From Helicobacter bilis (GTDB lineage: Bacteria; Campylobacterota; Campylobacteria; Campylobacterales; Helicobacteraceae), in contig NZ_CP019645.1 of assembly GCF_001999985.1 (NCBI RefSeq), positions 1,054,001 to 1,118,000 of the forward strand: a DNA stretch of 64,000 nucleotides. Reading direction: 5' to 3'. The notes under the pieces are model-generated. The model did no database searches, had not been told where the DNA came from, and worked only from the letters and a program-made list of their open reading frames with translations. The number at the start of each line of letters is the position of its first letter. The stretch's first letter is position 1. Below, in pieces: positions 25,147 through 32,828 of this stretch. The position numbers were made by a program, and so were the translations under genes.

Positions 25147-25343
25147 GTTATATTTAGCTTCTTTTACGATTTAGGGCAAATACGCCTTAAATTAAAGATA
25201 GATTCTAAATTTGCTTTCTATCTTAAAGGCTATGTAGGCAGTCTATTTTAAAATAGATTTGTAGATTTTAGTCATACAAAATTATTAAAGCGATATGTAT
25301 TTTACATATTTTATACAAAAATAAGAAAAAATGTAAAAATATA

Positions 25344-25372
25344 TTGACTTTACAGAAAAAAAAAGATATGAT
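25344..25372 (+). promoter_or_regulatory. Promoter of the tRNA cluster
   Basis: TTGACT and TATGAT separated by 17 bp, about 30 bp before tRNA-Lys: the best-matched -35/-10 pair seen in the window, as expected for stable RNA. Confidence 0.7.
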
Positions 25373-25401
25373 TATGTCTTTATTTTTGATTAGCTTTAAA
25401 A

Positions 25402-25477
<76 letters not shown>

Positions 25478-25492
25478 TTTAGTCTAAGCTGT

Positions 25493-25567
25493 GGCCCCTT
25501 CATCTAACGGTTAGGATACCACCCTTTCACGGTGGCTACAGGGGTTCGAATCCCCTAGGGGTCACCA
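25493..25567 (+). tRNA. tRNA-Glu (TTC)
   Basis: 75 nt with the acceptor stem GGCCCCT/AGGGGTC, anticodon TTC in CCTTTCACGG, the T-arm GGGGTTCGAATCCCC and encoded CCA. Second in the cluster. Confidence 0.97.
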
Positions 25568-25607
25568 AGCTTTACGATATTTTCTACACTACATAATAAT
25601 TTCTTTA

Positions 25608-25683
25608 GGTCGCTTAGCTCAGTTGGTAGAGCGCCACCCTTACAAGGTGGATGTCACAAGTTCGAGTCTTGTAGCGACCACCA
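25608..25683 (+). tRNA. tRNA-Val (TAC)
   Basis: 76 nt with the acceptor stem GGTCGCT/AGCGACC, anticodon TAC in CCTTACAAGG, the T-loop GTTCGAGTC and encoded CCA. Confidence 0.97.
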
Positions 25684-25687
25684 TTTT

Positions 25688-25764
25688 GGAGCGGTAGTTC
25701 AGTTGGTTAGAATACCTGCCTGTCACGCAGGGGGTCGCGGGTTCGAGCCCCGTCCGTTCCGCCA
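25688..25764 (+). tRNA. tRNA-Asp (GTC)
   Basis: 77 nt with the acceptor stem GGAGCGG/CCGTTCC, discriminator G, anticodon GTC in CTGTCACGC and encoded CCA. Only 4 bp after tRNA-Val, so processed from one transcript. Confidence 0.97.
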
Positions 25765-26051
25765 CTTTCTCTGCACATATATTTCTTGTTATCTTTCATT
25801 AATAAGTTACTTTAAAGAATAGAATCTAACTTTTTTCCCACTTTTTAATACCAATAAAGAACACTTTGAAATATCTAAGCTTTTTTGCTTTTTATTTTGT
25901 TTTACTGCGCGTTGTTTTTGCAGCATATAGAGAGTTGGGCTATTTATACAAACAATACTCTGTGTCGATTTTAATCCAGCTTGTGCCTTTTTCCCCATTA
26001 TTTTAGCATTTATGTCTATACAATCATTAATAGGGTGTTTTTTAATAAAAT

Positions 26052-27257
26052 CTAAGATTGCTTTAGTGGATTAATCTGTGTAAAAAGCATAGGGCTATCT
26101 TTAAAGTCTTTTATCGCTTCTTCATATACTTTTTCAATCTTTTCTATGCTTAAATCTAGGGCATATTGTTTTGCAGATTCTTTGTATTTATCACGCATAG
26201 CTAGGCGTTCATCTTTATGTTCAATCCAGTATTCAATCTTAGCACACAAATCATCAATATTATTTGTTTGAAATAGGCTTCTTTCATCAAGGGCAAATTG
26301 ATTTGTAGCAGAGATTTTAGAATCAGCTATCACAGGCACAATCCCAAATGAAATCGCCTCAAGACAAGAGATCGCTTCACTCTCAACTTGAGCGGGGTGT
26401 ATGTATAAATCCATTTTAGCAATATTTTCCATTAATAAACTATTTTCAATATATCCAAACTCATAAGGAGTTTTTAGTAGCTTTTCACAAAGCCCTTTAA
26501 GATAAGATTCTCTAGGTCCTAATCCATGCAAGTGCAATTTTATAGAATCTTTATACTTGCTTTTTGCAATCGCTTTAATGAGTATATCTTGCCGCTTTTC
26601 TTTTGATAGCCTACCAACAGATGCGATATGAAAATAAGAGTCATTAAATTTCTCTTCTATTGCCGATGTTTGCTTAAATTTAAAGCCATTGCTTATTACA
26701 TACTTTTTACCACCATAACCGACACGATTAAGCTCAGATTCCATAAGCTTACTTGGGCAATGAATGTGGTGTGAATAGCGATAAAATGCACGATAAAAAC
26801 GCTTGTAGAGATAGTGATTAAACCATTCAAAATCCATATTCATATTATAGCTTATATGCTGTGGTTGCACATGAAATGCGGTGATATAGGGGATACGCAT
26901 TTTTCTGCAAAGATGCAATGATACAATCTCAAGGCGAAAAGGCATATATAAATGCACGATATCTGCACCGCTAAATGCTTCTTCCAATACCGCTGTATTT
27001 GCCGCTCCAAATATCATGTGCTGTCGTTTAGACACTTCTGTAACAAGCGGGATATACCGCTCTTTTACCCCATATAGTCTCTCACCCTCTTCTCCTATTG
27101 CTCCCCTTGCCATCTCCCCTTTATCATCAGTGATATTGGTAGCTACTATGCGGACTTCATGTCCTTTTTTGATAAGCTCTCTTGCAAAGCGAAAGGCTGT
27201 CATAGAAGTGCCATTACTTCTATTTTTATAACTATCAACAACAAAGACGATAACCAT
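26052..27257 (-). CDS. cgt: Cholesterol alpha-glucosyltransferase homologue (GT4)
   Basis: Retaining GT-B enzyme; the H. pylori homologue (HP0421, also called capJ) moves glucose from UDP-glucose onto cholesterol taken from the host, giving cholesteryl glucosides in the envelope that protect from immune attack. The N-terminus MVIVFVVDSYK...NGTSMTAFRFA, CRKMRIPYITAFHVQPQHIS, HHIHCPSKLMESEL, GRLSKEKRQD and the EX7E region ESEAISCLEA, then DERSLFQ and KVYEEAIKDFKDSP, recall the H. pylori protein closely from memory. 401 residues. The start ATG at 27257 overlaps the TGA of the upstream thioesterase-like gene, and the same gene pair occurs in H. pylori (HP0420-HP0421). Substrate identity is inferred from homology; a diacylglycerol acceptor is the alternative. 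Confidence 0.82.
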   Translation of the reverse strand: MVIVFVVDSYKNRSNGTSMTAFRFARELIKKGHEVRIVATNITDDKGEMARGAIGEEGERLYGVKERYIPLVTEVSKRQHMIFGAANTAVLEEAFSGADIVHLYMPFRLEIVSLHLCRKMRIPYITAFHVQPQHISYNMNMDFEWFNHYLYKRFYRAFYRYSHHIHCPSKLMESELNRVGYGGKKYVISNGFKFKQTSAIEEKFNDSYFHIASVGRLSKEKRQDILIKAIAKSKYKDSIKLHLHGLGPRESYLKGLCEKLLKTPYEFGYIENSLLMENIAKMDLYIHPAQVESEAISCLEAISFGIVPVIADSKISATNQFALDERSLFQTNNIDDLCAKIEYWIEHKDERLAMRDKYKESAKQYALDLSIEKIEKVYEEAIKDFKDSPMLFTQINPLKQS

Positions 27258-27694
27258 CAATCAAACTTTAGCTTAAAGATTTTTTTATCAAACACGGCGA
27301 TATAGAACATGCCATAAAAGATTTTAATATCAAGCAAAAAGCCCTCAACCTTTACTTCACATTTTTTTGTATCATCTTGCAGGGCTTCTGCTTTAAAGAT
27401 AATTTCATGCCCCAGCTCTATAGGTGCAAGAAACTTAATATCCGCACCGATAACAAGGCTATTTTTCTTATTTAAAGCAGTTAAAGCACAATGTGAAGCC
27501 GCACTGAAAATAAAGCCACTATGAATAAGTCTAGAATCTACACACATATCTTCAGTTGGTGCAAATCGCACTTGTGAGATATTATGTCCCAATCCCATAA
27601 GCTCACCAGATAATCTAAAATTAATATCCTGTGCGATACTTCTATCTTCTAAATGATTGCTTAAAGTGGTATGCACTTCTTTTTCTTCTGTCAT
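27257..27694 (-). CDS. Hotdog-fold thioesterase-like protein (HP0420 homologue)
   Basis: 145 residues with the hotdog pattern: a helix with SGFIFSAASHCALTALNK, then strands NSLVIGADIKFLAPIELGHEIIFKAEAL. It resembles PaaI/FapR-type proteins that hydrolyse or bind acyl-CoA or acyl-ACP; the catalytic Asp/Glu is not certain. In H. pylori the same gene precedes the cholesterol glucosyltransferase. The two are coupled here by a TGATG overlap, which suggests a role in lipid supply or in acylating the glucoside, but that is inference. A TTCTCC-rich leader (AAGGAGAAAG on the coding strand) provides a strong ribosome site. Confidence 0.72.
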   Translation of the reverse strand: MTEEKEVHTTLSNHLEDRSIAQDINFRLSGELMGLGHNISQVRFAPTEDMCVDSRLIHSGFIFSAASHCALTALNKKNSLVIGADIKFLAPIELGHEIIFKAEALQDDTKKCEVKVEGFLLDIKIFYGMFYIAVFDKKIFKLKFD

Positions 27695-27813
27695 ACTTTC
27701 TCCTTTACAAGTTTTGGCTAAATATTTGCAACTGCAAATATCCTAAAAAATAGCTTAACATAAAATTATCGGCTTTAATACGCCTATATAAAATCCTAAA
27801 ATAAAATAACGAT

Positions 27814-28047
27814 CTATTTTGTTTTAATAGGCAATTCTCTATCTAGCAATGTTTGGTAATCATCGCATGATTTTTGATCCCCCTCCCTACATTGTTTGGC
27901 TAACATATCAAGCTTTTTTGCAGAATCTTCATCATGGCTTTTAGCAACATTTCGTATAGTAAAATACTGACTTGCAAAAATAAAAGCTATTGCTAAGACA
28001 AACACTATAAAGCTTTTTGGTCGCAACTTGAATTTTAAGAATCTCAT
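27814..28047 (-). CDS. Small single-pass membrane protein
   Basis: About 77 residues from the ATG at 28047: a basic start (MRFLKFKLRPKSF), one membrane helix (IVFVLAIAFIFASQYFTI) and a charged periplasmic tail with a Cys pair (CREGDQKSCDDYQ). No family recognised. The start is uncertain since no good ribosome site is visible and an in-frame TTG lies at 28077. It is transcribed away from flgE. Confidence 0.5.
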   Translation of the reverse strand: MRFLKFKLRPKSFIVFVLAIAFIFASQYFTIRNVAKSHDEDSAKKLDMLAKQCREGDQKSCDDYQTLLDRELPIKTK

Positions 28048-28212
28048 ACAACCCCACTCGTTCTGTGATAACAGCAAAGAAAGTATTCTAGCATATTTTT
28101 ATTAAGAAGAAAGATTTTGCATGATGAATAAAGAATTTTAGAAACTGATTTGTAACTTTTGTTATTTCAAAGATTCTATAGCCCATATTTATTCACACAC
28201 AAAATGCCCAAA

Positions 28213-28227
28213 TGGCACAGAATTTGC
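28213..28227 (+). promoter_or_regulatory. Sigma54 (RpoN) promoter of flgE-like gene
   Basis: TGGCAC-N5-TTGC, matching the -24/-12 consensus exactly, about 97 bp before the start codon. In Helicobacter, RpoN drives middle flagellar genes including hook genes, under FlgR. Confidence 0.88.
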
Positions 28228-28323
28228 TAAAAACTACATATTAAAAATATCAAAAAGCCGTATTACATTAGGATTAAAGGCTATATTTATCAAAAGATTC
28301 CATAAAAGTGCAGGAGGCATAGA

Positions 28324-30126
28324 ATGAATGACACGATGTTAAACGCTGTGAGCGGGATTAAAACGCATCAGTTTGGGCTTGATAGTATCTCAAACAATAT
28401 CGCCAATGTTAATACGCTAGGCTACAAGGCAAATGATCCAGAGTTTAAGACACTATTTTCTCGCAGTATGGATTCTATGAATGCTTCGACGGTTACAAAC
28501 AATGACTTCAGCTATGGTGTAACTGGAGCTAGTAACAATGTGATTACAAAAATGGGGAATCTCAAAAAAGCAGATAGTGATACAAGCGTGGCTTATACAG
28601 GCAAGGGCTGGTTTGTCGTTGGGAAAAATAAAGAGGGGCAGTTTGAAATAGGCGAAGATAATTTTGATGTCAGCGATGAAAACTACTTTACAAAAAACGG
28701 GGATTTTACGATAGATTCTGATGGATATTTGGTAAATTCTGAAGGGTATTATCTCTATGGCGTAAATCTTGGAAAAATCAATGGAAATAATTTCAAAGCT
28801 TCACAAGACCCAGAAAAAGATTATAAAGAACTCGCGAAAGGTGTAATGAAGCCAATCTCTATACCACCACAAATTAGCTATCAGCCCGTAGAGACAACAA
28901 AAGTGGATTTAAGCGTGAATCTAAATCGCACAGGTGAGCTTAAAAATGTAGTGTTAGCACACACAAGCAATGGAGTCTTTAATGAAGCAAGCTTCTTTAA
29001 CCAAGACTTTAATGCCCTTGCAAACAGAGACGGCGATATGATACGCCCTAATACTTTTCCAAAAGCAGATATTGAAGTAACAATGCCAGATGGCACGGTG
29101 CAAATCGCACATTATGAATATGGTGATGGGACTTCATCGCAGGGTAAATTCCACACAATAGGGCAGTTGCAATATCTTATCAAAAGAGATACAGGACTTG
29201 ATTTAGAATTAAATAGAAATCCAAATGGATCAATCGATCCAAAAGGTGTGCTTGTGCTAAAAAATAATACAAATACGCCAGTAAAAGTTAAATTGAGCGG
29301 GAATTTCTTTGAGCGACTGCATTTAAGCGGTGAAATGGAGAATATGGGTAAAAACGACTATCTAGCAGGCACAAATCTTAGTGTGCCAAGTTTTACAAAT
29401 ACAACTGAAATCTTTGATGAAGGTGGTAAAAAATATGCTATGCATAATGAATACTTCCTTGTAAATGCGGGAGATTCTGAAGGCACACAGAAAATGCCAG
29501 AGACTTGGAATGTGCGTAGCTATATACATGAATTTTCAGGCAATCGCATGCTTATTAGTAGCGAAGTAAAAGAGGGCAAAATTTTCTTTGACCCAAGCGG
29601 TAAGGCAGAAGCTGATGATATGGAGATTCCATTCTTAGGCAAAAAAAGTGTTAAGCTAACGCTATCAAGAAGCACGAATAAAGTATATAAAGATTCTGGT
29701 GTGAATGATACAGAGCAAGATGGTAAAAATCGCGGCGAAATGTCTAATATTAGAATCAATAATGAGGGCATTATCTCTGTTGCTTTCACAAATGGGCAGA
29801 CAGAAGCGATCGGTCGTGTGGGACTTGCTATGTTTGCAAACGATCAAGGGTTAAAAAAGGTCGGCGGGAATCTTTTTGCCCTAAATCCTAGTACGATTAA
29901 TGGCGAAGTAACGCAACTTAGTGGGAATCCAAAGCTTGTGTGGGGGGAAGATTCTAACCTTAAGCAAGGGAAAGTATTGCAAGGCTATGTTGAGACAAGC
30001 AATGTTGATGTAGCAGATGCTTTAACTAATCTTATCTTAATGCAAAGAGGCTATTCTATGAATGCAAAAGCCTTTACAACTTCTGATGACTTGATTAAAG
30101 AAGCGATCAATCTTAAACGCGCTTAG
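28324..30126 (+). CDS. flgE2: Flagellar hook protein, FlgE family (second hook-type gene)
   Basis: Axial protein exported by the flagellar type III system. The N-terminal heptad helix LNAVSGIKTHQFGLDSISNNIANVNTLGYKA and the C-terminal YVETSNVDVADALTNLILMQRGYSMNAKAFTTSDDLIKEAINL are the D0 parts shared by rod and hook proteins, given here only as landmarks at residues 5-36 and about 555-597. In between is a variable surface part. With 600 residues it matches the shorter of the two H. pylori hook-type proteins (about 605, HP0908) rather than the main 718-residue FlgE. It is monocistronic, follows GGAGGC and is driven by the sigma54 promoter. flgD and fliK, its neighbours in H. pylori, are absent here. 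Confidence 0.87.
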   Translation: MNDTMLNAVSGIKTHQFGLDSISNNIANVNTLGYKANDPEFKTLFSRSMDSMNASTVTNNDFSYGVTGASNNVITKMGNLKKADSDTSVAYTGKGWFVVGKNKEGQFEIGEDNFDVSDENYFTKNGDFTIDSDGYLVNSEGYYLYGVNLGKINGNNFKASQDPEKDYKELAKGVMKPISIPPQISYQPVETTKVDLSVNLNRTGELKNVVLAHTSNGVFNEASFFNQDFNALANRDGDMIRPNTFPKADIEVTMPDGTVQIAHYEYGDGTSSQGKFHTIGQLQYLIKRDTGLDLELNRNPNGSIDPKGVLVLKNNTNTPVKVKLSGNFFERLHLSGEMENMGKNDYLAGTNLSVPSFTNTTEIFDEGGKKYAMHNEYFLVNAGDSEGTQKMPETWNVRSYIHEFSGNRMLISSEVKEGKIFFDPSGKAEADDMEIPFLGKKSVKLTLSRSTNKVYKDSGVNDTEQDGKNRGEMSNIRINNEGIISVAFTNGQTEAIGRVGLAMFANDQGLKKVGGNLFALNPSTINGEVTQLSGNPKLVWGEDSNLKQGKVLQGYVETSNVDVADALTNLILMQRGYSMNAKAFTTSDDLIKEAINLKRA

Positions 30127-30542
30127 TTTTTATTTCATAGCGTTTTTTATGTGAATGCGATTATAATGAGATTTTTCTTGGTTTCAAAATCGCAATTATA
30201 AAACAATATATCAAAGCATTACGCAAGGCAAAATGACAAGCATATCTTGAAGCTAGATTCTATAAAATTGCGTGGATATAGAATCTGTGGAGTTAAAATT
30301 TCTTCATTCACGCACTAAACTTTGTGCTTATGTAAATGGATTTTGATTTATTTCGTATATATATTCTGTAAAAATACGAAGCGTTTTTTATCTAAGATAC
30401 ATACAAAAATATATCTGTGAAATACAAAAGATTCCCACTTTAAAAGTGGGAATGGAATTTTAATAATGTAAGGTTGTAAGACTGAACAAATAGGTTGAAA
30501 CAAAGTAGGGCAGAATAAATAAAGGTTATGCCCTATAAAACA
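30127..30542. other. Convergent gap flgE2 / outer membrane protein
   Basis: 416 bp, AT-rich. Contains the hairpin at 30432-30452 and a few AGATTCT heptamers; no gene seen. Confidence 0.5.
30432..30452. terminator. Bidirectional hairpin terminator
   Basis: A 9-bp perfect stem (TTCCCACTT/AAGTGGGAA) with a 3-nt loop, followed by T-rich sequence on both strands, between two convergent genes. Confidence 0.65.
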
Positions 30543-31241
30543 TTAGAAAATGTAAGAATAACCTACATTAATCACATGTGTATTCATTAGTATTTCGCTT
30601 TTATCATTCTTAGTCTTTGAGCTATATCCAGCTGATAGGGCTTGGATTTTTGCACCGATTTCTACTTTATGAGATCCTGCAAAAGTTGCTGCGATACCTA
30701 CATTTATAGGGATATTGAATCCATTATAATCCTGTCCTTTATTCAAAGTATCAACGATCGTTTTTTCACCAGTTAATCCAGTGATACCATAGCCAAGCCC
30801 AAAGCCTACATACGCACCAAGCGTGAAGCTATCTGTATTTAAGAAATTCACCATTACATCAGCGTTTAATGTAATATTTTGGAATGATACATTCACATCT
30901 TTCATTCCCATTCCAAGCTTCATAAGCGCTCTACTACCATTAAAGTCATAACCTAGATAGCCTCTCACGCCCACTATCGGCATAAAGAAGTATTGATAAC
31001 CAGCTTTTAAGCCAACATTAAATGAAGTAGTTGAGGCATTTACACCAAAATTATCCTTTAATTCCCTGTCGGTTGCTTTTTTACCTGTTTCATCATATAT
31101 TCCCACACCAAAAAGTGAAACACCGCCATGCACACCTACAAATAGACCGCTTTTCTCTCCGCCCTCATCTGCTAAGGCAGTATTACCAAGCCCTATTGCA
31201 AGTAATGTGCTTGCAGCCATTATACTAAGAGTTTTTCTCAT
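30543..31241 (-). CDS. Outer membrane beta-barrel protein
   Basis: The signal peptide ends at about residue 24 (GLGNTALA|DEG). The rest alternates in strands typical of a small 8-10-strand barrel: LFVGVHGGVSLFGVGIYD, FNVGLKAGYQYFFMPIVGVR, YVGFGLGYGITGL, FNIPINVGIAATF. It ends in the strand HVINVGYSYIF with the C-terminal Phe that the Bam machinery reads. 232 residues; similar to small Helicobacter outer membrane proteins but not to a named adhesin. AAAGGATAAACA precedes the ATG. A 14-nt A/T tract lies about 95 bp upstream of the start and probably tunes expression. Confidence 0.8.
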   Translation of the reverse strand: MRKTLSIMAASTLLAIGLGNTALADEGGEKSGLFVGVHGGVSLFGVGIYDETGKKATDRELKDNFGVNASTTSFNVGLKAGYQYFFMPIVGVRGYLGYDFNGSRALMKLGMGMKDVNVSFQNITLNADVMVNFLNTDSFTLGAYVGFGLGYGITGLTGEKTIVDTLNKGQDYNGFNIPINVGIAATFAGSHKVEIGAKIQALSAGYSSKTKNDKSEILMNTHVINVGYSYIF

Positions 31242-31336
31242 TGTTTATCCTTTAAAATAATTTAAATTTCCTTTAACTTTGATAAAAAGCTCAAAGGATT
31301 TAAAATTTTAATAAAAACAAACAAATCGCAAACTAC

Positions 31337-31350
31337 AAAAAAAAAAAAAA
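31337..31350 (-). promoter_or_regulatory. A/T homopolymer (14 nt) upstream of outer membrane protein gene
   Basis: Fourteen A on the plus strand (T14 on the coding strand), about 25 nt upstream of a TTAAAAT -10-like box. That puts it near the -35/UP position, the place where variable T tracts alter transcription of H. pylori adhesins such as sabA. Confidence 0.6.
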
Positions 31351-31542
31351 CGATTTTTCTGCATTTCAATGGAAAAAATGTAACATTTTTATGGGATTTA
31401 GTAATAATTTTACATAAAATGAGAGGAAATCTTGTTTTATTTTAAGCTTTATTAAGTGTTTTAGAAGTTAAGATTCTCTGTCTTATGATTGGAATGCATG
31501 GCTTGTGGCACAAAAAGCACAAATCTAAACACTAAAACAACT

Positions 31543-31622
31543 TGTCATGTTGAGATAGTAAAATACCTAACAACTCAGAATGTAAGAAAGATATTTTGCC
31601 TTTTCAAAGGCTCGATACGACA
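31543..31622. repeat. R1 element, diverged full-length copy
   Basis: The left arm TGTCATGTTGAGATAG and the right arm GATATTTTGCCTTTTCAAAG followed by GCTCGATACGACA. The right arm is the inverse of the variant left arm seen in copA (GAGCCTTTGAAAAAGGCG). Confidence 0.65.
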
Positions 31623-31799
31623 CTACATAGAAACAGCTCTAAGTATTTGTGCCCTAATGCTTAAGCCAACATAAATTTGGTCGAGATTCTACAATTATTT
31701 TTGGCTTTTATAGAATCTTTATAAAGCCCTACAATATTCTATAAAACAAATAAATAAAAATATATCAAAAATTAAGTAGATAAGGTAGATAAAAAGTAA

Positions 31800-31876
31800 T
31801 GGTCGGAGTAGCGGGATTCAAACCCACGACCTCACCCACCCCAAGGGTGCGCGCTATCAGGCTGCGCTATACTCCG
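31800..31876 (-). tRNA. tRNA-Pro (TGG)
   Basis: 77 nt with the acceptor stem CGGAGTA/TACTCCG, D-arm AGCGCAGCCTGATAGCGC, anticodon TGG in CCTTGGGGT, T-loop GTTTGAATC and encoded CCA. Confidence 0.96.
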
Positions 31877-32065
31877 CTAAAAATCTAATTGAGCTAGATT
31901 CTAAAGTCAGTATCAATTCTAAGCATATTGAGTGAATAACTAAAGCAACCAAGCAAGCTTTATTCTTGAATGCAACACATTAACGAGATCTTAGATTCAA
32001 TAAAGTCTATGAATGAGTGCCTTATACAAACAAATAATCAACATAACAAAAATTTATTCATAGAG

Positions 32066-32156
32066 TGGCGGACAGGGAGGGATTCGAACCCTCGGTAATC
32101 TTGCGACTACGCATCCTTAGCAGGGATGTGGTTTCAGCCAACTCACCCACCTGTCC
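32066..32156 (-). tRNA. tRNA-Ser (GCT)
   Basis: 91 nt, class II with a long variable arm; acceptor stem GGACAGG/CCTGTCC, anticodon GCT in CTGCTAAGG, T-loop GTTCGAATC, discriminator G and encoded CCA. Confidence 0.96.
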
Positions 32157-32366
32157 TTGTTGTAGATTTCCAATAAAAACAAGTCTGCCAAAAAACAATT
32201 TTCAAACAGAAATAAAAGCAGGATTCTATCTAATAAAAGCTTAATTTTTACTTAAAAATCTAGCTTCTGTCTTGTGTAAAAATATAAACCTTGTCAAAGT
32301 TTAGTTTGCATGGTTATTTATTTTGTTCTATTTACATAAAGAATTTATAGTTTGCAATTATTTTGT

Positions 32367-32372
32367 TATAAT
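32367..32372 (+). promoter_or_regulatory. -10 box of the surface-glycan cluster
   Basis: TATAAT 35 bp before the first gene of the cluster at 32407. Confidence 0.55.
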
Positions 32373-32406
32373 CTCTACCCTAAATAACACATAAAGATAA
32401 GAATAA

Positions 32407-32817
32407 ATGAAAAATATCGTTATTGACCTTGATGGAACACTTACAGAAGATATAGATGTAGAATATAGTGATAAGCCTGTGCGAGTTGAGGTTGTGAAAA
32501 AACTAAAAGAATATAAGGCAATGGGCTTTAATATTATCATTTCAACAAGTAGGGGCATGAGAACTTATAATGGTGATATAGGCAAAATTAACGCTAAGGT
32601 GTTGCCAGATATTGTAGAGTGGTTAAATAAGCATAATATCCCCTATGATTCTATTATGGTGGGTAAGGCTTGGTGTGGCTTTGATGGATTCTACATTGAT
32701 GATAAGGCAATTCGCCCATCTGAATTTGTGCAAAAGAGTTATACAGAAATACAAGATATGCTATCACAAGAAGTAGCTTATAAACAAATAATATGCGATA
32801 AAAGCAAAAATAGCTAA
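32407..32817 (+). CDS. HAD-superfamily phosphatase of a surface-glycan cluster
   Basis: 136 residues. The nucleophile motif DLDGTLTED is at residues 7-15 (Asp7 as nucleophile, Asp9 as acid/base), then IIISTSRGMRTYNGD (motif II, Thr/Ser) and, near the C-terminus, GFYIDDKAIRPSEF (motif IV acidic pair). The small cap type matches HAD proteins annotated as capsule-biosynthesis phosphatases in Campylobacter and Pasteurella clusters. It likely removes phosphate from an intermediate used by the next enzymes. The next gene starts 11 bp downstream. The exact substrate cannot be told from sequence. Confidence 0.75.
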   Translation: MKNIVIDLDGTLTEDIDVEYSDKPVRVEVVKKLKEYKAMGFNIIISTSRGMRTYNGDIGKINAKVLPDIVEWLNKHNIPYDSIMVGKAWCGFDGFYIDDKAIRPSEFVQKSYTEIQDMLSQEVAYKQIICDKSKNS

Positions 32818-32828
32818 AGGGATAAGCA

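Larger units (their letters stand above)
31242..31799. other. Upstream region of outer membrane protein and repeat-bearing gap
   Basis: 558 bp holding the promoter region of the outer membrane protein, the A14 tract and an R1 element. No gene; a 61-codon frame over the R1 copy is not credible. Confidence 0.55.

Noticed and set aside
25807-25998. 63-codon minus-strand frame after the tRNA cluster
   Set aside because: No ribosome site, no recognisable family and lysine-rich composition typical of AT-rich non-coding sequence.
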